A stretch of 21,501 nt of DNA, taken from assembly GCA_937928585.1 (NCBI GenBank), contig CALEZK010000174.1, positions 1-21,501 on the forward strand. Direction: 5' to 3'. Made by a program: the position numbers and the translations under genes. The number at the start of each line of letters is the position of its first letter. The first letter of the stretch is position 1. The notes beneath the pieces are model-generated. The model saw only the letters and a program-made list of their open reading frames with translations. It did not search any database and was not told the origin of the DNA. This DNA comes from an uncultured bacterium. GTDB lineage: Bacteria > Hydrogenedentota > Hydrogenedentia > Hydrogenedentales > SLHB01. Positions 14,671 to 21,501 of this stretch are shown piece by piece.

Positions 14671-16368
14671 ATGGCCAGCAATCACATGCCACCAGCGCAA
14701 CATGACAAGCCGCTGTTCATTGCATCACATTGGATTCGCGCGATAGATGCGCGCGATGCAGAGGTCATGCGCGCCCTCGCCATCGCCTACGGAGATAGCA
14801 GCCTCGTATCCGACCGTTTGCCCTTGCTGTACGCGGTATTGACGGATTTCCTGGCCCGCTTTGGAGACATGCCCGTGCGCATTCTGCGGTGCCCGGGCCG
14901 CATTAACTTGCGCGGCATGCACGTGGATACGCACGGTGGGTTTATCAATTTGATGACGCACCAGCGCGAGGCCGTCATCGTGTCCGCGATCACGTCAAAG
15001 AACGAGTCGGTCGTCGCCAATATCAATCCCGGTTTTCCCGACGTTCAAATCGCTATCAGTCCATGGCGCGAGGAACTTGCGGCGAGTGATTCCTGGGGCG
15101 CGTTCATCGCAGGGGATGGGGCACGCGACCGTGTATCGATGAGACGGGGGGAATGGTCCAACTATGTCGAGGGAGCCATGCTCCGCGCGCAGTATGAGTG
15201 GCCGGAAGTGCAGGTCCCCGGTCTCTGCGCGATGGTGGGAAGCGACATACCGAGCGGTGCTTCCTTGAGTTCTTCGACGGCGATTTCACTCGCGATGTTT
15301 ATGACTGCAGCAAGCTGGATGGGGTGTGAAGGGGGTATTCTGACGCATATACGCGCCGCACAGGATATCGAATGGTTCGCGGGTGCGCGCATTGGCACGA
15401 GCGATCAATCCGGCATGTTGCTGCCGCGCGCGAATCAACTGGTCAACTTTGCGCCGCCACTGGAAGCGGAAGCACCACGAACAACCTTTTTCCCAGACGA
15501 TCTTCGCGTGCTCGTAATCGATTCACATACGAAGCGAAACCTGAGCGGCGCGGAACAATTGAACTACACGCGTAACCGCTTTGCCTATTCCATAGCGTTG
15601 GAGATTCTCAGGCACGAGATGGTAAATGAAGGCGTCGCGCCGGATGTTGTTGCCGCCATGACGCGCCTCTCCGACTTTTCCAACATGCGGATGGCACCCT
15701 TTGGCGGCGCGGCGACACTATGCCGGTGGTTGCTGCGCGTGCCTGAATCGGTGTCGATCGAAACACTTCGGCAACGCTATCCGACGGATCTAGTAGATGC
15801 CGCTTATGAAACGTATTTCGGTCCGTTACCGGAACTGGAGCGCCCGGTATCGTTCGACATACGTGGTCCGTTGTTGTTTGGCATCGCCGAATCCGAACGG
15901 GCCCGTGAGTTTTTCGACGCAATATCGCGCGGCGATGGCATGCGCGCGGGAACACTCATGTCCAACGGACACGATGGCGACCGGCGATTCGACGGGAAAG
16001 GCGAGCCATTCGAGGTCGATCGCGCCTACGCGAAATTGCACGCGCTGGCGGAAACGGGCGGCAGCATTGAAGATCTACCCGGGGTCTATGGCGCCAGCAG
16101 TCGCGCATTGGACGCGCTCGTGGATTGCGCCATGTCCGCCGGGGCGCTCGGTGCATCGCTTACCGGTGCGGGAATTGCCGGCACGGCACTCGCCCTTTGC
16201 AACGCGGAACGCGCTGATGCGGTTGCAACATCGCTGCGCCGATTCATTGGGTCGCCGAAGTATGCCGAAATAGTGCCGCGAGCCGCTTCGCTTGCGCCTG
16301 TACTTGTCGAAGGTAGCGTGGTGGAAAATCGTGCGGTAGCCGGGGCCTGCGAGATCTGTCCGCGGTAA
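14671..16368 (+). CDS. Galactokinase-like GHMP kinase with altered motif I
   Basis: This 565-residue protein is a sugar-kinase relative in the GHMP superfamily and would phosphorylate a small hydroxylated substrate with ATP in the cytoplasm. Motif I is CPGRINLRGMHVDTHGG at residues 74-90. Galactokinases have GRVNLIGEHTDYNGG, so the Glu is Met here, while the Asp (D86) is kept. Motif II, the ATP phosphate loop, is PSGASLSSSTA at residues 194-204. GTSDQ at residues 242-246 holds the usual catalytic Asp (D245). Motif III is LTGAGIAGTALAL at about residue 497, less glycine-rich than GGGFGG. The chain is about 170 residues longer than E. coli galactokinase. The substrate is uncertain and may not be galactose. 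It starts 51 bp after the vWA gene, without an obvious ribosome site, and may be read from the same transcript. Confidence 0.8.
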   Translation: MASNHMPPAQHDKPLFIASHWIRAIDARDAEVMRALAIAYGDSSLVSDRLPLLYAVLTDFLARFGDMPVRILRCPGRINLRGMHVDTHGGFINLMTHQREAVIVSAITSKNESVVANINPGFPDVQIAISPWREELAASDSWGAFIAGDGARDRVSMRRGEWSNYVEGAMLRAQYEWPEVQVPGLCAMVGSDIPSGASLSSSTAISLAMFMTAASWMGCEGGILTHIRAAQDIEWFAGARIGTSDQSGMLLPRANQLVNFAPPLEAEAPRTTFFPDDLRVLVIDSHTKRNLSGAEQLNYTRNRFAYSIALEILRHEMVNEGVAPDVVAAMTRLSDFSNMRMAPFGGAATLCRWLLRVPESVSIETLRQRYPTDLVDAAYETYFGPLPELERPVSFDIRGPLLFGIAESERAREFFDAISRGDGMRAGTLMSNGHDGDRRFDGKGEPFEVDRAYAKLHALAETGGSIEDLPGVYGASSRALDALVDCAMSAGALGASLTGAGIAGTALALCNAERADAVATSLRRFIGSPKYAEIVPRAASLAPVLVEGSVVENRAVAGACEICPR

Positions 16369-16380
16369 GGCGCCGCGCGA

Positions 16381-18129
16381 TTACGGCTCCTTTTGCGTCG
16401 ATTGAAAATCGTTGTCGTGCACATTGCAGGTGCTGATGCGATCCTGGTTGCGGTTGTTGTAGTTCATCGCGGTTGGCACGTTGTAGACGCGATTGCCGCG
16501 CACCTCGATGAATCCGCTGCCCTCGTCCAGGTAAATGCCGCCCGGCCACCCTGGGTTGTCGTGTATATGATTGCCTTCGATAATAGTACCGGGCATGTTG
16601 CCGAGCGTGTAGATGCCGCCGCCATCGAGTCTCTTCTGCATGACATGATGAATGTAATTTCCGGCGATCCTGTTGTTGCGTGCCGGCGTTGGCGCGTCAA
16701 AGATATACGGGATTGGATAGGTTGATCCGCCGGCGTCTTCCTCGCCCCAGCCCCACCCAATGGAAATGCCCGTATACGGCAGGTCGTAAATCGTATTGGC
16801 CGTGATTGCGGTGTCTTGCACATACCCTGCGAAAACGCCGATGCTGTCCTCAAACTCGACGCCGATATCGCGAATGGTGCATGAATCCACGCGTATGTTG
16901 CGTACAATGAGCCGATCATCCTTCGGATGATGCGCGTCCGCGATGACATCGCCGATCTGAATCCCGCTGCCGGAGATATCGTGAAGCTCGCAGGACTGAA
17001 GGCTGCTGTCCTGCACACCGAGTCCGAAATCGACGCCCGCGCCGCCCAGGCGTGTAAAGGTGCAATTCTTGAATGTAATGTTGCGCGCGTGCTGTACGCG
17101 AATCGCTCCGGGACTCTTTCTGTATTCGTTGTGAATGTTCACAAGATAGCCGTCCCGTTCATAGAGGTTATCGGGAACGATGGTAAAGTTTGCCTGCATA
17201 TCGGCAAGTCCACGCGTGTTCACGTCGAGCCATGCCGCATCCGCAAATGTAATGCCCTCGAAGCGGATATTTTTTGCCGGAGCATCCAGATCGCCGGTGA
17301 TTTCCAGAAGTGTCTCGATCGCAGGAACCACGGCCGTCGCGCTTGCCATCTCCTCGCCCTCACGCGGCATGTAGTGCAGCGTCTGCGTGGGTCGGTCAAA
17401 ATACCATTCGCCGGGTTCGTCCAGCAGTTCAAGCGCGTTCTCGATGTAAGCGGGGACCTTTGCCTGAACGCCTTCCTTTCGCGCCATGAGCAAAAACCAA
17501 GGCTGGAGCATGCGGATGCGGGCCGTATCGCCGTCCGCGGTTATTGACTGCACCTTGCCTATCATGTGCGACCAGGAATTGTGAAAACCCAGCTCCATAT
17601 CGGCGTGGTTCTTCCAGGTTGCCATTGCGACGTTGGGCGTTGTGAACCCGGAGTCGCTGTCGATTCGTTTGGGATCGCCATACAACACCGCGCCTTCCGG
17701 GAAGGGACCGCGCGCGCGCTGCGCGCGAACGCCGTTAACGAACAGGTGGCGCATATCTGGAAGCGACACTTGGACGGTCCAGAGGCCGGTGTTGCTCTGG
17801 GCCCACCCTGAAATTCGGATGCCGCCGCTAATCACCGGCTTGGCGCCAGCGGCCGCGCGGAATACGACGCTATGACTATCGGAGCCACCATCGCCGGAGC
17901 CGAATCGCAGTGGGGCATCGAGCGTTATCGTGCCGTCGGCGATTTCAACTATCAGGTCCTCGGAAAGGTTAGTGTTCTTAGCGCGGATTTCTTGAGAGAG
18001 CCTACTAATCCAAGTCTTTCCGTCAGGCCCCGCAAGTGTATTCGGATCGATCCTTATCGGTTCTGCTGCATGGGCAGTGGCTACGGGGATCAACGCAAGA
18101 GCGCAGAATAACGGAATGAATTTGTGCAT
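16381..18129 (-). CDS. Secreted right-handed parallel beta-helix protein (possible glycoside hydrolase)
   Basis: This 582-residue protein has a Sec signal peptide ending at AHA near residue 21. After a block resembling the start of GH141-type and related beta-helix enzymes (VISGGIRISGW, HLFVNGVRAQRARGPFPEG), the chain becomes a series of short N/G-rich turns. Examples are ITFKNCTFTRLGGAGVDFG, SSLQSCELHDISGSGIQIGD, NTIYDLPYTGISIGWGWG, GNYIHHVMQKRLDGGGIYTLG and GNRVYNVP. These are the rungs of a parallel beta-helix, as in pectate lyases, GH28 and GH141. I see no motif fixing one activity, so a polysaccharide-cleaving role is inferred from fold and context. It is last in the minus-strand unit, 37 bp after the phosphatase. 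Its stop lies 12 bp from that of the convergent kinase. Confidence 0.82.
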   Translation of the reverse strand: MHKFIPLFCALALIPVATAHAAEPIRIDPNTLAGPDGKTWISRLSQEIRAKNTNLSEDLIVEIADGTITLDAPLRFGSGDGGSDSHSVVFRAAAGAKPVISGGIRISGWAQSNTGLWTVQVSLPDMRHLFVNGVRAQRARGPFPEGAVLYGDPKRIDSDSGFTTPNVAMATWKNHADMELGFHNSWSHMIGKVQSITADGDTARIRMLQPWFLLMARKEGVQAKVPAYIENALELLDEPGEWYFDRPTQTLHYMPREGEEMASATAVVPAIETLLEITGDLDAPAKNIRFEGITFADAAWLDVNTRGLADMQANFTIVPDNLYERDGYLVNIHNEYRKSPGAIRVQHARNITFKNCTFTRLGGAGVDFGLGVQDSSLQSCELHDISGSGIQIGDVIADAHHPKDDRLIVRNIRVDSCTIRDIGVEFEDSIGVFAGYVQDTAITANTIYDLPYTGISIGWGWGEEDAGGSTYPIPYIFDAPTPARNNRIAGNYIHHVMQKRLDGGGIYTLGNMPGTIIEGNHIHDNPGWPGGIYLDEGSGFIEVRGNRVYNVPTAMNYNNRNQDRISTCNVHDNDFQSTQKEP

Positions 18130-18166
18130 GGTTACTTCCGGTGGCGTTAGAAAAGCTTGATGACGA

Positions 18167-19642
18167 TTATTTGGAAAGCATCACACGATCTTCATTCAGC
18201 ACCGCGCCATCAACGCTGTGATGCCGCGCGATTAAGACAGGAACATCGTCCTCCCGTTCAACGGTAATAGATAGAAATCCGCCAATCACGTTCAGATACT
18301 CGTGCTGGGAGCGCTTCTCGTCTTTCGGCCATCCACCCGCGTGCGCGTCGCTCGCCGCGCCGCACGAGTATTCGCGCAGCCCCGTCACGGGATCGACAGA
18401 GACGTACTGCCAATGCCGGTCGCCGCACGCGACAACCATGTTCTTCTGCTCCGCCATAAATGCGCGGATCTCTTCGCCCTCATACTGAAATCCCGCGTTT
18501 GCGTGGTTGTCATTCTTTGCCGAGCGGTCTGGCCCCACTACAGGCGTTGGGCTAATCAATACGCGAAACGTTGCGTCCGACTCCGCGACCGTCTTTTTGA
18601 ACCAGGCTTTCTGCGCTGCGCCCCAGATGGTCTTGCCCGGGCCATCGGGTTCATCGTTTGGCGTCCGATAGTCGCGTCCTTCCACCATCCAGATTTGAAG
18701 ATCCTTACCCCATCGAAAGGTGCGATACGTTTTTTCGGACATCGGCACTTGTTCCAGAAAGATGCCGAGGCCTTGCTGGAAAGTGAACTCGCCCATGAAC
18801 GGAGACTTCATCGCCGGCCAGCAATCGTTCATCCACGTATCGTGATCGTCCTTCATGAAATACGCCGGGACCTGACGGTGAAAGTCAACGTTGGTCGGCA
18901 AGCTGTACATGCGTTCCCAATGCCACCGCGCGAGGTCCTCCGTCTTGGCGAGGTTGTCGTAATACAGAATGTCGCCGGTGTGAACCATGAATGCGGGTTT
19001 CAACTTCAGCATTGCGGGGTACATGCGAAAACCGGTGAGCGCGTCGCGGTCGTTGTACTCCTGGCAGGAAACAACCGTAAAGGTAACGGATGCGGGCTCC
19101 GCGGCCGTTGGTGCTGTTGTAAATTCGCCGAGAACCTCGCTGGTTTCCTGTTGGCCGCCCACGGCGCGAGAAGCGACGCGCAAAAAGTAGCGCGTTGCGG
19201 GTTTAAGATTGGTTAATGTGACGTGACGGGTGAAGTCCCGATTTGGATCCACCGGAAGCCACTCTGTTGATATCCAAGAATCGCTGTCTTTTGCGCGATG
19301 GCTAACACGCACTTCGCCCGCGGCCCCGGGAACTGCGCCTTCCAACGTATCAACCGTCGCGCCATTGGGAAGCGTCACAATCGGAACAGCGGTCGCGCGC
19401 GGCCCTGTTTCTTCGCGCAATTCGCCTGTGTCCGCATCCTTATATTTCACCTCCGGCACCGGCGCGTCAGGTCCTACGCGGGTCGCGGATTGCGTCAGGC
19501 GCGTCCAAATGATCGCGGAAGTCGTTGTAACCTCCCCAATTTTTATCCCCGTCGCCTGATGCGGGCCCACATCCTCGGCTGTGGCGCCTGTTGCCGCGGC
19601 GAGAATGATCGCGGCAGCAGAAAAGAAACATACGAAGCGCAT
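18167..19642 (-). CDS. PhoD-like alkaline phosphatase/phosphodiesterase
   Basis: This 491-residue secreted protein has a signal peptide ending near ATA|ED (residue 22-23). An N-terminal fibronectin-like beta domain follows (GIKIGEVTTTSAIIWTRL, then LKPATRYFLRVAS). The metallophosphatase domain shows the expected metal-binding series: VVSCQEYN, HTGDILYYDN (D224), MKDDHDTW (D265, D266, H267, D268) and VACGDRHWQY (D408, H410). PhoD enzymes use Fe/Ca or similar metals to release phosphate from mono- and diesters outside the cytoplasm. The N-terminal domain fits exported members of the family. ATG 19642 has GAGGG 7 nt upstream. It follows the sulfatase gene by 44 bp, which suggests joint removal of sulfate and phosphate groups. 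Confidence 0.93.
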   Translation of the reverse strand: MRFVCFFSAAAIILAAATGATAEDVGPHQATGIKIGEVTTTSAIIWTRLTQSATRVGPDAPVPEVKYKDADTGELREETGPRATAVPIVTLPNGATVDTLEGAVPGAAGEVRVSHRAKDSDSWISTEWLPVDPNRDFTRHVTLTNLKPATRYFLRVASRAVGGQQETSEVLGEFTTAPTAAEPASVTFTVVSCQEYNDRDALTGFRMYPAMLKLKPAFMVHTGDILYYDNLAKTEDLARWHWERMYSLPTNVDFHRQVPAYFMKDDHDTWMNDCWPAMKSPFMGEFTFQQGLGIFLEQVPMSEKTYRTFRWGKDLQIWMVEGRDYRTPNDEPDGPGKTIWGAAQKAWFKKTVAESDATFRVLISPTPVVGPDRSAKNDNHANAGFQYEGEEIRAFMAEQKNMVVACGDRHWQYVSVDPVTGLREYSCGAASDAHAGGWPKDEKRSQHEYLNVIGGFLSITVEREDDVPVLIARHHSVDGAVLNEDRVMLSK

Positions 19643-19686
19643 TCAACGGCCCTCACTCGTTTATAGAAGGTTACCAAAACTCCAGT

Positions 19687-21264
19687 CTACACTTTTGCGC
19701 CAACCTCGCCCGCCCACTGCGTCCAATCCGCCAACATGCGATCCGCGCGACGACCCTCCTTGTCTGCAAGATTGGTCAGTTCGGTGCGGTCGGCCTCCAG
19801 ATCGTAAAGTTCCCATTCCGCACGGGCCGGCGCGACCAATTTCCATTTGCCTGACCGAATGGCCTTATTGCCGTTGTGTTCCCAGAACACAGGCACAGTC
19901 TGCGCGCGTTTTTTTCCATCGAGAATTGGCGCGAAACTGCTGCCTGGCAAACGCGGAATTCTATTGCCATAGAACGCTTCAGGGTAAGTGACCCCCGCGA
20001 TATCGAGGCAAGTCGGCATGATGTCGTTGATGTGCGCGAACTGATGCGTAAGCGATCCAGGTTTCGCGATATGGCCCGGCCAGTGGACGATGAAGGGCGT
20101 CGCGATTCCCCCTTCATGTGTCCAATGTTTGAACATGCGGAACGGCGTGTTGCTCGCGTTCGCCCAGGGGCGTTGGTACGCCAGGAAGGAACCGCGCTCG
20201 CCCGCCTGCTTCCCGGCGATGTGTAAATTGCGGGCTTCAACCGATTCGTGGCATCCGCCATTGTCGGATAGGAACACGACCATGGTGTTGTCTTCGCCGC
20301 CGGATTTCTTCACCGCATCAAGCACCCGACCAACTCCCTGATCCATGCGATCAACCATTGCCGCATACACTGCCATGCGCAGGTCGCGCTCTTCCTTATC
20401 CGAAACGGACTCCCACGCCGCAGCTTCCGGGTCGCGCGGCGACAATTTCCATTTTGGATCGATGATGCCGAGTTCAAGTTGTCGCGCGTAGCGCTCCTCG
20501 CGAAGGACGTCCCAGCCTTTCATATACGACCCGCGATACTTGGCGATGTCTTCTTCCCACGCGTGGATCGGCCAGTGCGGCGCAGTGTAGGCGAGGTAGA
20601 GAAAGTAGGGGATGTTGTCAGCGGGATGTTTCTCAATGCACTCCACGGCGAAATCAGAGAAGGCATCGGTCATGTAAAACTGATCGCCATCCGGCAAAAA
20701 GGTGTCGTCGTCTTTCACCATCGTGCGAATGTTACGTTCCGCCTCGAGGATTTCATAATAGCTGCTGCCGCCGCTGATGAGACCGTAGTAGCGATCAAAG
20801 CCGCGCCTGCGGGGCCAATGCTCGGGCCGTTCGCCCACGTGCCACTTGCCGGACATGTAGGTCTTGTAGCCGGCGGGACGCAACAACTCCGGAATTGTCG
20901 CGCAATTCGAGTTGAGATAGCCCTGATACGGCCCTTCCGGTTTTGGATTTTCGGGACGGCTCACCATACTGCCCATGCCCGCCTGGTGCGGATACAACCC
21001 GGTCAGCAACGACGCGCGGGAAGGGCAGCAGCGCGCGGCATTGTAGGCATGCGTAAATCGTATGCCCTCGGCGGCGAGGCGATCGAGATTCGGCGTGCGA
21101 ATCTCCGACCCGTAGCAGCCAAGATCCGAGAACCCCATGTCATCCGCCATGATGACGATGATGTTGGGTTTGCGCGCTTGCTTCGCGTTGGAGACGGAAC
21201 CGCCCAGCGCGGCGGTGATGGCGGCAGCGGCACTCGTACGGCAAAAATCGCGTCGTGAAATCAT
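19687..21264 (-). CDS. Tat-exported arylsulfatase
   Basis: This 525-residue sulfatase of the alkaline phosphatase superfamily hydrolyses sulfate esters. The N-terminus has a twin-arginine motif (SRRDFCR, residues 3-9), implying Tat export after folding. The metal-binding ADDMGFSDLGCYG at residues 40-52 is followed by C79-C80-P81-S82-R83. Cys79 is the residue expected to become formylglycine (CxPSR). WHVGERPEHWPRRRGFD, YTAPHWPIHAWE and FLSDNGGCHE are further active-site blocks, and the C-terminal ELYDLEADRTELTNLA segment is typical. A formylglycine-generating enzyme or equivalent must exist elsewhere. ATG 21264 is preferred to 21270 because GGGAG lies 8 nt before it and only 2 nt before the other. 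It is the first complete gene of the minus-strand unit. Confidence 0.95.
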   Translation of the reverse strand: MISRRDFCRTSAAAAITAALGGSVSNAKQARKPNIIVIMADDMGFSDLGCYGSEIRTPNLDRLAAEGIRFTHAYNAARCCPSRASLLTGLYPHQAGMGSMVSRPENPKPEGPYQGYLNSNCATIPELLRPAGYKTYMSGKWHVGERPEHWPRRRGFDRYYGLISGGSSYYEILEAERNIRTMVKDDDTFLPDGDQFYMTDAFSDFAVECIEKHPADNIPYFLYLAYTAPHWPIHAWEEDIAKYRGSYMKGWDVLREERYARQLELGIIDPKWKLSPRDPEAAAWESVSDKEERDLRMAVYAAMVDRMDQGVGRVLDAVKKSGGEDNTMVVFLSDNGGCHESVEARNLHIAGKQAGERGSFLAYQRPWANASNTPFRMFKHWTHEGGIATPFIVHWPGHIAKPGSLTHQFAHINDIMPTCLDIAGVTYPEAFYGNRIPRLPGSSFAPILDGKKRAQTVPVFWEHNGNKAIRSGKWKLVAPARAEWELYDLEADRTELTNLADKEGRRADRMLADWTQWAGEVGAKV

Positions 21265-21272
21265 GCGCATGT

Positions 21273-21277
21273 CTCCC
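21273..21277 (-). promoter_or_regulatory. Shine-Dalgarno choosing the sulfatase start
   Basis: GGGAG on the minus strand is 8 nt before ATG 21264 but only 2 nt before the in-frame ATG 21270. It therefore selects the inner start. Confidence 0.65.
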
Positions 21278-21300
21278 GAGTCGTGCGCGAGCCCCTGATT

Positions 21301-21501
21301 CTACTTCGCGAGATGGTTCCCAACCACCTCGCTCACGCGCAGCGCGCGCGAATAGACACGAATCGATTCTACGCGAACATCCGGAAATGGCGAAACCGCG
21401 ATCTGGGTGTTGCCGTTTACGTCCAGAAGCGCGCGGTCGATTCTATACCAGCCTTCGGTTCGCGCATTCAACGTTGAAATCACAGCCGCCCAATCCGCCG
21501 T
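21301..21501 (-). CDS. C-terminus of a LamG/concanavalin-like domain protein (partial)
   Basis: The minus-strand frame is open from the window edge to TAG at 21303-21301, giving 66 residues with no start. The end, RVESIRVYSRALRVSEVVGNHL, is the pattern that closes LamG/concanavalin A-like lectin domains (I-x-x-Y-x-R-A-L-x-x-x-E-V), which are common on secreted planctomycete and verrucomicrobial proteins. The DVNGNTQIAVS segment before it would be a beta strand of the same sandwich. The rest of the protein lies beyond base 21501. Only 36 bp separate its stop from the sulfatase ATG at 21264, so it is likely the upstream gene of the same operon. Confidence 0.6.
   Translation of the reverse strand, partial: TADWAAVISTLNARTEGWYRIDRALLDVNGNTQIAVSPFPDVRVESIRVYSRALRVSEVVGNHLAK

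Noticed and set aside
16361..16377. CGCGG/CCGCG hairpin between the convergent kinase and beta-helix genes as a bidirectional terminator
   Set aside because: A 5-bp stem with no T-run on either side. It could be a chance GC palindrome.
18302..19216. 304-codon plus-strand open frame opposite PhoD
   Set aside because: Antisense shadow of the PhoD gene, whose metal-binding motifs are complete on the minus strand.
20479..21258. 259-codon plus-strand open frame opposite the sulfatase
   Set aside because: It is the antisense shadow of a well-supported sulfatase, rich in Arg, Ala and Val with no domain.

Overview
The window begins with non-biological sequence. Bases 1-42 match an Illumina Nextera library adapter (i7 index plus the Read 2/Tn5 mosaic-end sequence), so the biological DNA starts at base 43 at a raw contig edge. 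The rest is about 55-60% GC, densely coded bacterial DNA. The gene content (Tat-exported DUF1501 protein, arylsulfatase, PhoD-like phosphatase, large parallel beta-helix protein, CBM6 lipoprotein, ExbB with its own signal peptide) suggests a metagenome-derived member of the Planctomycetota or a neighbouring lineage such as Candidatus Hydrogenedentota. No rRNA or taxonomic marker settles this; hisS is the best marker gene present.

Plus strand, 43-5926: a possible C-terminal scrap of a membrane protein, a DUF1501 protein, a class I SAM methyltransferase, a DUF72 protein, and a penicillin-acylase-family Ntn hydrolase. The acylase has a good sigma70-type promoter. That promoter rules out its GTG start and leaves either a CTG start or a frameshifted ATG start.

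5927-9187: a convergent CBM6 lipoprotein, then a ~430-bp AT-richer intergenic region with nested inverted repeats, hisS, a tRNA-His gene about 110 bp downstream of hisS, and a small secreted protein. The intergenic space at 9037-9187 holds divergent promoters that seem to share one palindromic TTGCAA -35 box.

9188-16368: a tight plus-strand cluster of ExbB/TolQ, ExbD/TolR, a 779-residue periplasmic TPR protein and a von Willebrand A (vWA) protein, then a galactokinase-like GHMP kinase. The vWA protein starts with a TonB-like transmembrane segment carrying the SxxxH motif, where a TonB or TolA would be expected. I read this as a candidate proton-motive-force-driven envelope device in which a MIDAS-bearing vWA domain replaces the usual TonB/TolA C-terminus. 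This is the most interesting system in the window.

Minus strand, 21501-16381: a four-gene unit read from the right edge. It runs from a partial LamG-like protein through a Tat-exported sulfatase and a PhoD-like phosphatase to a secreted beta-helix protein, with gaps of 30-44 bp. It looks like an exported set for attacking sulfated or decorated polysaccharides or phosphoesters.
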